Assembly: GCF_905220415.1 (NCBI RefSeq)
Contig: NC_059549.1
Location: 8,742,001-8,806,000, forward strand
From: Colias croceus
Taxonomy: Eukaryota; Arthropoda; Insecta; Lepidoptera; Pieridae
DNA: 64,000 nt
Direction: 5' to 3'
The notes under the pieces are model-generated. The model was not told the DNA's origin. It did not search any database and worked only from the letters and a program-made list of their open reading frames with translations. Shown in pieces: positions 12,581 through 24,300 of this stretch; within the stretch, counting starts at the first letter, position 1; each line of letters starts with the position of its first letter. The position numbers and the translations under genes were made by a program.

Positions 12581-14793
12581 TTCCTTTTTAATGCTCAAGA
12601 ACAGACAAATATTGATCAAGCGAACTTCGAGTTATTGAATATCTTCTCACTCTCAACGTGCTCTCAACTATAAAGCTTTTTATATTCGTTTGTAAACATC
12701 CTATAGTTCTCGAACTTCTACATTTATATCGAATCGAACATTTATCATTGATAAAAACAACACTTTAAAATAATTTCTAAAGAGGTCCAGGATTAGGTTA
12801 CCAAATAGTAATTAACGTACGTTCTTATTAATTATTATTCTATCAACATAATATTATATAACCCCAAAATCGATAGGCACGAGTTTTAATATTTATAAAT
12901 ATAAAGCTCTTAATAATCAGATCACGTCGATACTTCCTAAAACTATCACGTACGAACTGTTTCATTGAATTAATTGCCTCATTGCTAATTCGTGAACTAT
13001 ACTCTTATATAAATCGGATTATATTACCAAAGGCACTTTTCCAAAAAATACTTTCACCCTCCGTGATTTTGAGTCAAGTTTTTTTAAATTAAAATTACCT
13101 AGTGATCGCAATTCACGCTTTTCATTCTAAACGACTCTACACGTATAGCGATGAAACATAGGTACATTTTAAATTCCTGCGTTGTAATATTGAAAAAAAA
13201 AATGGTATTCGTATCATCGCGATATGTGGTAAGAGCACGCTGAAATACGTATGAGAAGAGGATCATCTCCTTGCTAATATTAGGTTCATTTATGAACAAA
13301 AATTGAAATCTTCGCATCGATCAATGTTAAGCGGATATTAATTACAACCGTGCGCTCAATAAATAATTAATCATCGATAGGATCGCAATCATCCACAAAA
13401 CAACGATCGAACTAATCTGGAACACAAAAACCACTATCAAATTTTAATTTAACTGTACTCCGTGACGTCACAAATCAATCGCTCCCTAATATCTATTGGC
13501 CCAGTAATCTTCACCCAAGCCGGTCATTATCATTTTCTTTAACCAACAAAACACTCGGACTTTCTACAGTACTTATCTTATTGGACGTGCTGTATTTGTT
13601 TTTGTCATCTGTTTATACAAGTTTTAAGGTCGTTTTCACTTTCGTTGGTACAGTCGCGCAGTGAAGCCATTTGTATTCCAATCGCGTATCGTATCGGCGC
13701 GTCATGATTACGTGTCTTTAATGTTATGCCCGTGTTAATTATGTAATTTGACAGTGGAACGTTTATGTTACTTCGTGTTAAGGTTATATTACTAAATAAT
13801 GCTGCGTGCTTTTAATAGTTCATGCGATTTCATAGCGTGCTTGATTGTTTTTTCCTTTCATTTAAGAAGTGGAGATTTGCTATGAAATCAATACGAATAT
13901 TGCGTTGAGTATACGAAAATCCAATAAATTTTGTTTATTGTAAAGGTATTTTGTAAAAAGAGAAGGAATAACTAGAATATTGTGTCATGAAAATTGAATG
14001 ACTCACATAGAAGTATTCCGTACAACAAACTTTATATTATCTGTTACTAATAGAATCGTTACTTTTCATTTTATAAGAAAGAACAAAAAGAACATAAAAC
14101 ATTTCGACACGATTGTACCAACTGTATCTGGGAAAACAGGACAGAAGTGCTCGCATATTATTTTTTAATATTTGATTTGTCCTAATACGACGGCTTAAAA
14201 AGGGCTTTAAGAGTTAAGCGGCTTACGTTTTATATTAAATAATAATAACATATCAAGATTAAAATAGATAATAAGAACGTAATATAAACAGGTGCTTTTT
14301 GCTACATTTTTTAGCATTTGAAGCGATATTTTTTCCTGAAAATAATGAGAGTCGCTGTGACAACTTTCGATTTTGTTTAAATCTAAGCTGTTATTTAAAA
14401 TCTCTTAGTTGTAACTGAAAAGTTTGTAGGTAAAATTATTTTTATACCTTTGTCATATTCACATAGTAGTAATTATAGTAGAAACATATTCAAAATTATT
14501 ACATAACTTCGAATACCTTCAATTAAAATAAAATTATGTGATACTTTGTTGATAGAACGTATTTACCGAGACTGACTAGGGAACGGTAAAATTTTACGAG
14601 TGATAAAATCGAATGGGATTGAGCCCTTCTGTCTGGTAATGGTTTTAATTTTAATCTATAATACTCTGAAACAATATACTTAAGTGTAAAAGAATACAAG
14701 AAGTACATATTATAGTAAGTTAAAGTATCTTGAACCTTAATGTTAACAATTTTCATCATCATAAAACAGTAATGGTCTTATGTTATATAATAT
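12581..14793. other. Intronic DNA, no gene recognised
   Basis: AT-rich. A palindromic CRE-type octamer TGACGTCA occurs at 13463-13470, and a GC-richer patch at about 13640-13720. Without conservation data neither can be called regulatory. Minus-strand frames at 13099-13317 and 14523-14762 have no recognisable features. Confidence 0.45.
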
Positions 14794-14796
14794 ACT

Positions 14797-15003
14797 AGCT
14801 GTGCTCCGCGGTTTCACCCGTATTGCTTCGCTCCTGTTGGTCTTAGCGTGATGATATATAGCCTATAGCCTTCCTTGATAAATGGGCTATCTAACACTGA
14901 AATAATTTTTCAAATCGGAGCAGTAGTTACTGAGATTAGCGCGTTTAAACAAACAAACAAACCCTTTAGCTTTATAACATTACTATTTACTATAGAAGTA
15001 TAG
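14797..15003 (+). repeat. SINE-like interspersed repeat, family A copy 1
   Basis: Begins CTAGCTGTGCTCCGCGGTTT. It proceeds through CACCCG, CTCCTGTTGGTCTTAGCG, GATATATAGCCTATAGCC, GGGCTATCTAACACTGAA, TTTTTCAAATCGG, AGTAGTTACTGAGATTAGCG and (ACAA)n, and ends near TTTAGCTTTATAACATTA. Four other copies in this window (16472, 28530, 30350, 62997) share the same block order. No coding capacity. The layout matches abundant lepidopteran non-LTR-derived repeats (SINE/Metulj-like or RTE 3' ends); the exact name is inference. Confidence 0.85.
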
Positions 15004-16471
15004 ATAATAGATAGTTCTATCATATGTAGGTATAACCGAACTAGACGAAAAAAATGTATTTATTATTCTACAAACGCATTAATAAGTCCATCGTGATTGC
15101 ATTTAATCCCGAATCGGAACAAAGGCCATATTGTAGCATACCAAATGTCTATTTCTTTTAATAGTTCAATGTTATCGATATATCATTCCTGGTACATTGT
15201 GAGAAGATATTTATCACTGTGAGAATAGATTGATATTATTTTTTAATGTAAATTTCATAAGTTTATTAGAAATTAATTGAAATCGTAGAAGCCTTAATAT
15301 TACTGTTTGCTGTTTTTAACTTTGCAAAAAAATTTTAGGACACTTTTGTGAAGATGCGCATGTAAACAAAGTTTTCTTTATTATTGTAAAAATATTAATC
15401 TAAGGCCATTTTACTTACGTACCGTGCTCCGGTTTCGAGCGAGACGAACTGTACATTACGTCATTTTTCAATTATATTATATTTCTATTTCAATTATTTA
15501 TATACGCTGAAGACAATCCTCCCAAACGCGCGGTTTTACTTACAAAATTGCTGATAAACACAACGTGTTTCTTGTATCGATTGATAAACTATCATCCCAC
15601 TACCATAGACAATCCCAGAGGACAGGGGACTCCACTACGTACCATAAATAATAAATAATATAGAGGACATGTTAATCAGTGCTTAGGTCTCATTACGTAT
15701 GCAACACGTATACACGACAGGTGTATTTGGAGCATCCCGGGGATCCAGAATTTATTTGGTACACATGACTTGCTTGTATTAATTACTAGCTGCTGTTTTA
15801 CTTGGTCAGGAAACTAATAAGTAGTCTAGTATAGCTTCCTAACTACAGAGGCTATACTAGACTACTTACTGATAAAGTTACGGATATTTAAAAATTCTTG
15901 ATGCATTTTTTTATAAGTTATTTATGCTTATCAAAATTTATCTAGAATGTGTGAACGCGGTCCTTAATATGAATAGGTTGCCTGTCCTATGGAAAAGTGT
16001 GTCAAGATCTATTTATCAGTAAAATACAATGACAAATGATCATATAGGTAGGGTGTATTACGTGAGAAAGGATACATGTCGAACAAATGGAAGGGAGAAG
16101 ATTACGAAAATCTGACTAATGCTCCTTACAAAACTCGGTGCATTGGTGGAATTTCTGCAGTGATTCAGTGTTCTGCTGTGTTTTTTATTCAAAAGTTGCA
16201 AAAAGGTAATTTTTTTTATTTTTTTTCCAATGTTTGTATTGGTTTTCTAATACTTATTGAGTTAGTTCTGCGACCTATAATTATATTGATCATTTTTAAA
16301 TCAAAATATGCTTCATACACGAACACGGGCTTTTTTATTTTTATGTGTGAAAAAATGTATATCGAGATAACACTATCTATGGTTTATTATTGGAATCGGA
16401 AGATTGTGTTATTAAGTATCAAAGACATTATTAGAGTTCTTTGTAAGACTGTCGGCATTTATAGTGTGACT
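15004..16471. other. Intronic DNA with one hairpin, no supported gene
   Basis: A perfect inverted repeat lies at 15818-15835 and 15851-15868 (arms TAAGTAGTCTAGTATAGC and complement, loop 15 nt). The rest is ordinary AT-rich DNA. The longest chance frame of the window starts at 16076 and runs into the repeat copy at 16472. It is discussed among the rejected items. Confidence 0.5.
15818..15868. repeat. Perfect 18-bp inverted repeat
   Basis: The left arm TAAGTAGTCTAGTATAGC (15818-15835) and the right arm GCTATACTAGACTACTTA (15851-15868) are exact reverse complements around a 15-nt loop. Too regular to be likely by chance, but no element ends or target duplication were seen. Confidence 0.7.
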
Positions 16472-16668
16472 AGCTGCTCCACGCGGTTTCACCCCCATGG
16501 CTCCACTCCTGTTGGTCGTAGCGTGATGATATATAGCCTATATCCTTCCTCGATAAATGGGCTATCTAACACCGAATTTTTCAAATCGGACCAGTAGTTC
16601 CCGAGATTAGCGCGTTCAAACAAACAAACAAACAAACTCTTCAGCTTTATAATATTATAGTGTAGATA
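16469..16668 (+). repeat. SINE-like interspersed repeat, family A copy 2
   Basis: Begins CTAGCTGCTCCACGCGGTTT near 16472 and contains the family blocks GTGATGATATATAGCCTATA, ATAAATGGGCTATCTAACACCG, AAATCGGACCAGTAGTTCCC and GAGATTAGCGCGTTCAAACA, then CTCTTCAGCTTTATAATATTA. It lacks the AAATAATT block between CACCGAA and TTTTTCAAATC that copy 1 has. Same orientation as the copy 1.67 kb upstream. Confidence 0.85.
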
Positions 16669-19659
16669 ATATTATAACGTTATAAATCCAGACACTAACT
16701 GAATTAAGACACCAGAATTATTAATTTTATTATATCGTCGTGGCATATTTATCTACCGTTTATTGTAATAAACGTGATCTTTCGTTTAATATTTCAGATG
16801 TGTTTATTTAAATCTTCATTAATTATTATAGAAATAATATACCTACGCTATTAAATTTATAGGAGTATAATTGAATGTTTCAATGAAGCCTAATTAACTA
16901 ATTAATTATTGCCGTAGGACTTACATTCCTTGTAATGGCTGAACTGTAATTATTTTAATTACATTACGCTATATAATTACTCCTATATACATGTCTATTC
17001 TATATAAGTTTAATTTTAAGGAATATGAAACTAACGATATGAAAAATAACTAAGTGGTAGATTTTATAAATAAAGCTTGTTGTAAGTATTTCTCTTAAGT
17101 CTAAACATAACCAGTAAAACATTAACCTATAAATCTGTATTTAATTGTGAATTAAAATCTCGAACATTAAAGAAAAAGATTTTATTTAATTTCATTTCAT
17201 CATCTAAGCTGCATCTAATAGTTAATTAACATGACGGTTAGATTTATTTTAAGAGAAGCTGTAAAATCATATCAATATTGCTCAAATGCAATGAATGCAA
17301 TCAACCAAATGCTCATTCCAATACCATTGGTACTACCTATTATAGAACAAAGAAAAGATATGGACTATAACTGCATTACTTAGATATAACTCAGTTTTCT
17401 ACAAGTGAAAGAAATTTCAATAATGCTTAAGTATTAAGTAGCTTTTACGTTTATTACCAAATTACCTAAAAAAACGTTTTTGAAACCTTTCCATTTTATA
17501 ATATTTATGTAAACTAGAATAATGAACTTATTTTTTACCTTTCGAACTGATTTTTTGTCAAGGCACATACCTACATCAGGCAATCGGAATCGAATTATCC
17601 GTAGCGAGTCATAAAAAATCACTCAAAGAGAAGTTTTTTCCCATAAGAATAACATGTTACGTCGATAAGGAAAATGATTAGATTAATGTTATTGTTTTAC
17701 TTTTTCTTCTATTTTCCTTTTTAAAATAGTACGTAGACTACATTTATGACTACAGTTGTTTTAAAATTTCTTTACAATTTTCTTTATTTCTATGGTTTGC
17801 CACTGGTCTAAAGTACTCATCTAAACCGTTACTGCAGCAAAGTAAGCAATGAATTATAGTTTAAAACTTATTCATATTTATTTTTTGAATCAATATTCGA
17901 GCGATGACTTAAGGGTTCCTTTCCATAATAATCTGAAAAATGTGTGTTTAATCACTTCTGTGTGTGGGTGTGTGTTTATAAAATTAATAATTAATCTACT
18001 TACGACTACAAAAAAATCAATATGTATTCTAAAAAAATACTTGTAGGTTAGCCGAACGCTGTTTTCGAAACAAAGAAATAAACATAAGGAATAACGTTCC
18101 CGAGTACAATTTTAATATTCAAAAGCTTGAACGTTGACATCGGTAAATGCGTAACAAATTGATATAATTTACAGAATATTACGTTGGACAAACTTATGAA
18201 TAAGTTAAACGGTATTTGCGATTCAAAATTAATTCACGATCCTTTAGCTCCTCAAGTTTGTGGTTTTCCAAGCATCGTACTGTGATTAAATATGTCTTGT
18301 ATGAATCATTTTGGGTCCTTTGATGAATCACTAAACGCATTTGGAAGTTCGAATTCTTGGTAACGTTTCGACTCCCGTTTGCTAATTAAGTCTGTCAATC
18401 AATTTTACATTATTTCTTTGTTTTTATCGTTTTCGTATTTGTTTGTTTTTATCGTTACATTCTTTTGAGGCATACGGATTTTTGTATGTTTTTTTTTTAT
18501 GAAATAGGTTTAATATTAACCAGAGAATTAGTTGAATCACGCCGTGTTTTGTCGAACTTGTAACCTGAATATCATGTGGTTGTTCGTAGATGCTATTAGT
18601 AGACCCCCTCTGTATTTGATAAATAATTAAATTCCATTTGATCTTTCATCAGTTTTATGAGCAGTAGGTATCATTTACAAATATCAGTAAAATTATAACT
18701 AAAATGATATTCAGAGTTCCATAATTATCGAAAAACAAACCAATCTTCCCTCTTTCTGTAATGTAAACAACTCGAATATTTGAAGATAATTCGAAATGCC
18801 AATATTTAAATTTTCCAATATTAATGGAAGTATTGTTATTGTTGACATTCATTTTCCATTCGCTCTGATTTCAAAGGGAAAATATTGAATATCTCCGTAT
18901 CCGGGACGTTATGTAAATTAAAATGAAAGAAATATTGAGCATAAAAATTCACGAATTATGGCATAATAGCAATTATCCTCGCTAGACGAAATCATGTGGG
19001 TTCGATTTAGCGACAATTAAGCATTGCTCATTAGGAATTTTAAACGTTAATGTAATAGCATTGTGACACGCTGATTTTTAAATCTTTTGTTAGCAAAATA
19101 AAGACATTATAATTGATTTAAATTATATTGATGTGAACACTCTTATAGAGCACGAGTAGCACTGTTACAGTTTTTAATCAGGATTAAAAGTTGAAAGTTG
19201 AAGATTGAAATGTCATAATAATTTTTTGATTTTTTATTATTATTGGTGTGCAACTACAGGCTATTTATTTATATTAGGAACATAAAACATACTTTAAAAA
19301 GATCATTGTGTTTACATAATTTTCTGCTACTTTATCCTTTCAGATACGATTAGGCTGGTACAGGGATAAGTTGTGATTTGTAGATTTCATTAAGTCAACA
19401 TATAAGCGATCGTTGACATTGACAATATACTTAAAGCTTAACTAAGAAGCTCTAACTTGTACGTTAATTTATGGAGCAATTTCTTGCGATTACCGGCATT
19501 TGGACCGAATCGTGCTCCGTTGATCCTCCACTGAGATATTTCTTTAACCTTTCACGATAAATATTCGTGCGTGTTAACTATAATGGGTGTGTTAAATTAC
19601 CCCCGTGATGAAATGAAGATGTGGTTGAGATGGGCTCCTGTATCCGCAGACTTATATGC
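16669..19659. other. Intronic DNA, nothing recognised
   Basis: AT-rich, low complexity in places (a GT-rich run near 17958-17976). Minus-strand frames at 17434-17622 and 18655-18852 and the plus frame at 17849-18046 are chance frames. Confidence 0.5.
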
Positions 19660-19661
19660 TA

Positions 19662-19862
19662 CTAGCTTTCCGCCCGCGGCTCCGCCCGCGTTTTCAAAGA
19701 AAAACCCGTTCCCGTAGGATTTCCGGGATAAAAACTATCCTATGTCCTTTCTCGGGTTTCAAAATATCTCTATACCAAATTTCATGCAAATTGGTTCAGT
19801 AGTTCAGGCGTGATTGAGTAACAGACAGACAGAGTTACTTTCGCATTTATAATATTAGTATG
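19662..19862 (+). repeat. SINE/RTE-tail-like repeat, family B copy 1
   Basis: Starts CTAGCTTTCCGCCCGCGGCT. It runs through CGTTCCCGTAGGATTTCCGG, GATAAAAACTATCCTATGTC, CCAAATTTCATGCAAATTGG, TTCAGTAGTTCAGGCGTGAT and the ACAGACAGACAGAG motif, and ends CTTTCGCATTTATAATATTA. It shares head and tail design with family A but has a different body. A second copy is at 33563. Non-coding. Confidence 0.85.
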
Positions 19863-20340
19863 GATTTCTTTTGGACATTTCTCTGCGGCCAGTTCGACGA
19901 TTGTTCGATTTTGATTGCCATGTTTTGCTTTTTTATTATAAAATGTAGGTATGTATTGACTTTGCTGAATTAATTTTTTCAGCAACATCATGGGAATACA
20001 CTTTATGCTTTTGATTGAACTTAATTTTATAGTTTTGGATTTTTTAAATTAAAGAAGTCAATTTAATAGCACCACTTTTATTAAATAGTAATTAATAATT
20101 AAATTACATTTAAAACATGATTGAAAGTGCAGCTAGTTAATCACAGGAATAATCGAACTCAAAGAAATGTTTTAATTACGAAATTGGTTCCGAATCTACT
20201 TTAAAGTTATCAAACAAACAATCAAATGTTTCCCCTTTATGATATTATTAGTGTGGATTTGATCACGTAGGTTTACTAGGTTAGGTTAATCAGGGTTTAA
20301 TAATATTATGTATGAATACGACCCGTTCGGATTATATGTA
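19863..20340. other. Intronic DNA between repeats
   Basis: AT-rich filler between the family B repeat and the GGATAGATGCC element. A short tract at about 20231-20260 (CTTTATGATATTATTAGTGTGGAT) resembles a decayed repeat tail. Nothing else seen. Confidence 0.4.
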
Positions 20341-20342
20341 TA

Positions 20343-21363
20343 GGGTAAAAGTGGGATAGATGCCCCACTTTTTGAAATAGCCTCATAATTTTAAAAACAT
20401 GAATCTTATACGAACACTTTGTATGAATATAGCTAGGTTAATTATCTGTTTTGAATTACTATATATATTTTTTATCCTATCTTTTATAGATAATGTGTGA
20501 TAAATATTTTTGTAGAACACCTTTTTTGAGGATAGATGCCTACCTAGTTGGATAGTTGCCCCACCATGAAAATACTAAGGAGGATAGATGCCTGCAGTGT
20601 GGGATAGATGCCTTACATACTCTATAAGCGTGAAATCTAATAAAATTTATATGATAAACCAGCAAATGTCATGTTTACATAGTTGTTCTGTTGTCCAAGA
20701 ATATACTTGCGCTCGCACTCCTTCTTTTCTTTTGTATTTTCGTGGCGTGGTTCTCCTACAATCAGTATAAGGGCAGATCATTAATAAGTAAGTATACATA
20801 ACAAAAAAAGCAAATTAAACGAGTAAAATCGGTTAACATAGAGAAAACCTCTGACGCAATCAGGTAAAAATATAAACAGCACCTGTGATTATCGATAATA
20901 ACATGTACATATGTATTGAGGGATAGATGCCCTTAGAGGCCCCTAAGGGCATCTATCCCTCGAAAAAAAGGGGCAACTATACTTTTTGATAAGGATAGCT
21001 GCCCCAGTATTTTTTTTTTATTAAATAAAAACAAAAGAGCCACTATTTTCACTTAGATTTGTACTTAATGAACCAGTGTATAGACATAATAAGAAATACA
21101 GTGAAATTTATTAATACTTATAAAGTTATGCAAAGGCAAATATCAACCTTTTTAAATTTTAACGTGTTCGTGAAGTTCGCCGCGGATATTATAACACGCA
21201 CTAGCGAAACACGTCTTCACCAAACAACAGCTCATGCGTACCCGAGGTGCGGGGTGATAGGAGCTCCTATTTAAATCATTAATTCGTAGTCACGACTCTG
21301 GGAAGTGAGGTTTGTTGAAAATGAGGCATCTATCCCAGTGCGGCATCTATCCCACTTTTACCC
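20343..21363. mobile_element. TA-flanked DNA element built on GGATAGATGCC repeats
   Basis: About 1.02 kb. Terminal inverted repeats of about 22 bp (GGGTAAAAGTGGGATAGATG at the left, its complement at the right) sit between TA dinucleotides (20341-20342 and 21364-21365), as in Tc1/mariner-type insertions. The motif GGATAGATGCC or a one-base variant recurs inside in both orientations. Plus strand: 20354, 20530, 20550 (GATAGTTGCCCC), 20582, 20602, 20921, 20993 (GATAGCTGCCCC). Minus strand: 20947-20960, 20970-20980, 21325, 21342. A central palindrome at 20918-20961 has 19-bp arms and a 6-nt loop. No transposase; frames at 20588-20770 and 21059-21274 are short and featureless. The class is inferred from the TA duplication only. 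Confidence 0.75.
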
Positions 21364-21365
21364 TA

Positions 21366-24300
21366 ACCTTAATCTCTTTACAATGGGATTGTATTTAAAT
21401 GTAAGTTACTGTTATAATATGGTAACAATACATAACGATAATAACTTTAATAATAAAACTTTTGTAAGTTATCGTAATTACATCATGTCCACAAAGAGTA
21501 TTCAAATGCGATAATTCTAATAGGATTTGTTATTGTGTTTTGGTTGTAGTACTAATACACCTACGGAAAATTTGGCAGTAATAAATTATGAGTCGGCTTC
21601 CGAAGCTTTTTTGCGACATCCATAAGATATTGGTTAGTTCACGCGGGTAGATAATAATTGATGAAGTGGGTCAATTTTACTAAAAAGTATTTTTTATGTC
21701 AAATATTAATTGTGTGATAAAAATAATTGATGAGTACTTCTATACAGGTGTGATCAGCTACGTGAAAGAGCATTTATCTAACAATCAATCAATCTGTCTT
21801 ACAAACCATCAAGTTTTGCCTAATGTTAGTTAGTAGTATATAAAAAGGTAAACAATAAAGTTGATAACAAGCCCTCATTTACACAGTGAGGGGATATAGC
21901 GGGGATTTCCAGGATCTCCCCAGTGGGAAGCATCAGTAAAGCTCAAAAATAATTTGCATTGAAAAGGGCCTCGCTCGGTTGCCTTTTTTCGCTATTTGTA
22001 TGGGTTTTTACACAATCAGAAGTGAACAAAGATCAGTAAATATCTGCGCGTTTATTATTCTATCGACGAGGATATAGAGTTTTTAGTATCTGTGTTTTTT
22101 TTAATGTATTTTAATATCCAGTTCAATTTACAAAGACATAAAGAAAATTTTCACCCAGTCCTAAAAATTAAATCAATTTTATTCTAATTTTCATACTATG
22201 TAAGAATACCGACAACGATTTAAACATTTTTAAACATAGCAGTAGATACTAGGTAATAAGCAAAGCATTGTAGAAAAAGCATATAAGACGTACGTTCAAA
22301 CAAGTTATTTTGTAAATAGACAACAATCAAAAAGCAAAATAGAGTGCGCTTTTTAACAGACTAGATAGCACATTAAAAGCAGATCACAATAAAGTACATC
22401 AGTTTCACATAATGGAGACATTTAAGAGTGATCTATTATGGCGCTATCAGATCAAATGCTAAGTAAAATAAATGGTTGGATCGTATCAAGTGTTGGTCTA
22501 TGAAAATTGTGATTTATAGATTTGGTGCCAATTGCAAAATGCATCAGTTACGATTGTTGTGTACTTTCTAAAATGTTTTACTTGTATATTTTTTAAAGAT
22601 ATGATTTTTAATGTATTGGACGGAAACAAAGATTTTTCGCAGGTAATGAAACATAATAATATCACTCCGCTTGAATATTTGTATTGATTACTTGTTCATA
22701 AAAATAAAGAAAAAGTTTGAGATGTAATATGTATATTGAAACTTTAACAATATAACAGCATAATTATTTTGAGCTTGTATCGCGTGAATGTTCATTTCGC
22801 TATTGTAAAATATCCGATACTGCGGGTCATATAAAAGCTATAAACGTGTACAAATTGAAATAGCAACGCTGAAATGCTACAAAATGTAGCTGCATTTGTC
22901 ATTTCGAATTCCCGTATTTCATCGCTTCCATTTGCAGGTGCAGAAACTGAATTAAATCCGCTAGGTTTACTCAGAGACGCTCTGAAGTACCCTCGTATCT
23001 AGAGCTCTAATTTTATCTAAGTTTATGCTTTTATGCTAGAATACCATTAATGAATACCGCTTTAAACGTACCGGCTTAACGATTAAGAGCATTAGAGTTA
23101 ATGTTTATTAATCAACTTGAATATTAATCGCTTACTTTGCCTTTTTTATGTGTTTTAAGGCTGTCTCAAATTGGTACCAACGGCATAGCTAACGTGTTCA
23201 ACGTTTTGCATAGATGAGAATATATTATAATATCACTTAGTGCACACATAAAACAGTATTACGTAATATTTACTTTAACGGTATTTTCATAAATTTAGCA
23301 AAACTAGATGTTATTATAATCAATTCAATTGTGCAACACAGGAGTTAGTTTTCCTCATGTTATGTTGATTGCTTAAAGAAAATAACGACGATACGCTTTA
23401 AGTTATAATTTGTGGCTTTTTTATTTCCAACAGACATTATTCATAACTTTTAATGTATTAAAATACAGAGTAGCTTTTATTATTTATGTTAAAACTTTTT
23501 ATGATATTCTTAAGCGGCACATTGTGGGATTACTTTGTACATTAGGCAATAGCTTCAAAAACTCTTGTGCTTTGGTTAATATCATGTTACTAAAACATGT
23601 TTACATTCAAATATACAACCGTGTTTTTCAAATTTTTGTTTGTAATTATTATTAACGATGAATTTTACGAATAAATATAAATAAAATTATACGAAGCTAT
23701 TTCATATTCGTGAGGTTTATTTGATTTATAAATATTGCAAGGATACCGGGAAAAGCTTTTCAGAAAGTATGGCACCAACACAATTGTAGTGGATCACATT
23801 TATCACGGACGTTGTATTTCAGTTTTATTTACGGACGCGTATGTTTTATCAATAAGGAAATATCCTCTTGGAGTAGCCGTCTTCCCACTATCTATGACGT
23901 CATATATTTCCGTCGAACCTTCGAGAAGACAGTGATTATATATTTATTGGCTAACCGAGGAGGGTGCTATAACTTCCGTGTTGAACCTTAAATTCTATAT
24001 TTCTTTGTATGGAGCGCTGGCCAAGGTGCGATATCTTTGTTAAATATTGGTTGAAAATGTAATTGTTGAATAGTCAGAATTTATTTATTGTGAAATTGGA
24101 ATATTTTCTTTAAATTATTTAAAGCGATTGTATAATAAACATTGCGAAAATGTTACATTTATATATTGAACTCCTACGTTTACATTGTTTTATAATTATT
24201 CCTTTAAACTAATTATGCTTTTTATATGATTTTGGATATAATAACAAAACCAATTTGATAAATTACGTATTTTCAGTAAAAGTTGAATTCATTAACAGCT

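Noticed and set aside
12392..12619. Minus-strand 75-codon ORF
   Set aside because: Translation of the GC-rich MITE at 12403-12572.
13463..13470. CRE octamer TGACGTCA as a promoter element
   Set aside because: A single 8-base motif without conservation or a nearby transcription start is expected by chance in 64 kb.
16076..16597. 173-codon plus-strand ORF, the longest non-transposon frame
   Set aside because: Its last 40 or so codons are translation of the family A repeat at 16472, and the rest is AT-driven hydrophobic low-complexity sequence with no recognisable domain. A GTAATT at 16206 could be a donor but no exon partner is visible.
22928..23001. Possible exon after TTCCATTTGCAG
   Set aside because: One frame is open for about 20 codons but there is no donor and no GC enrichment.
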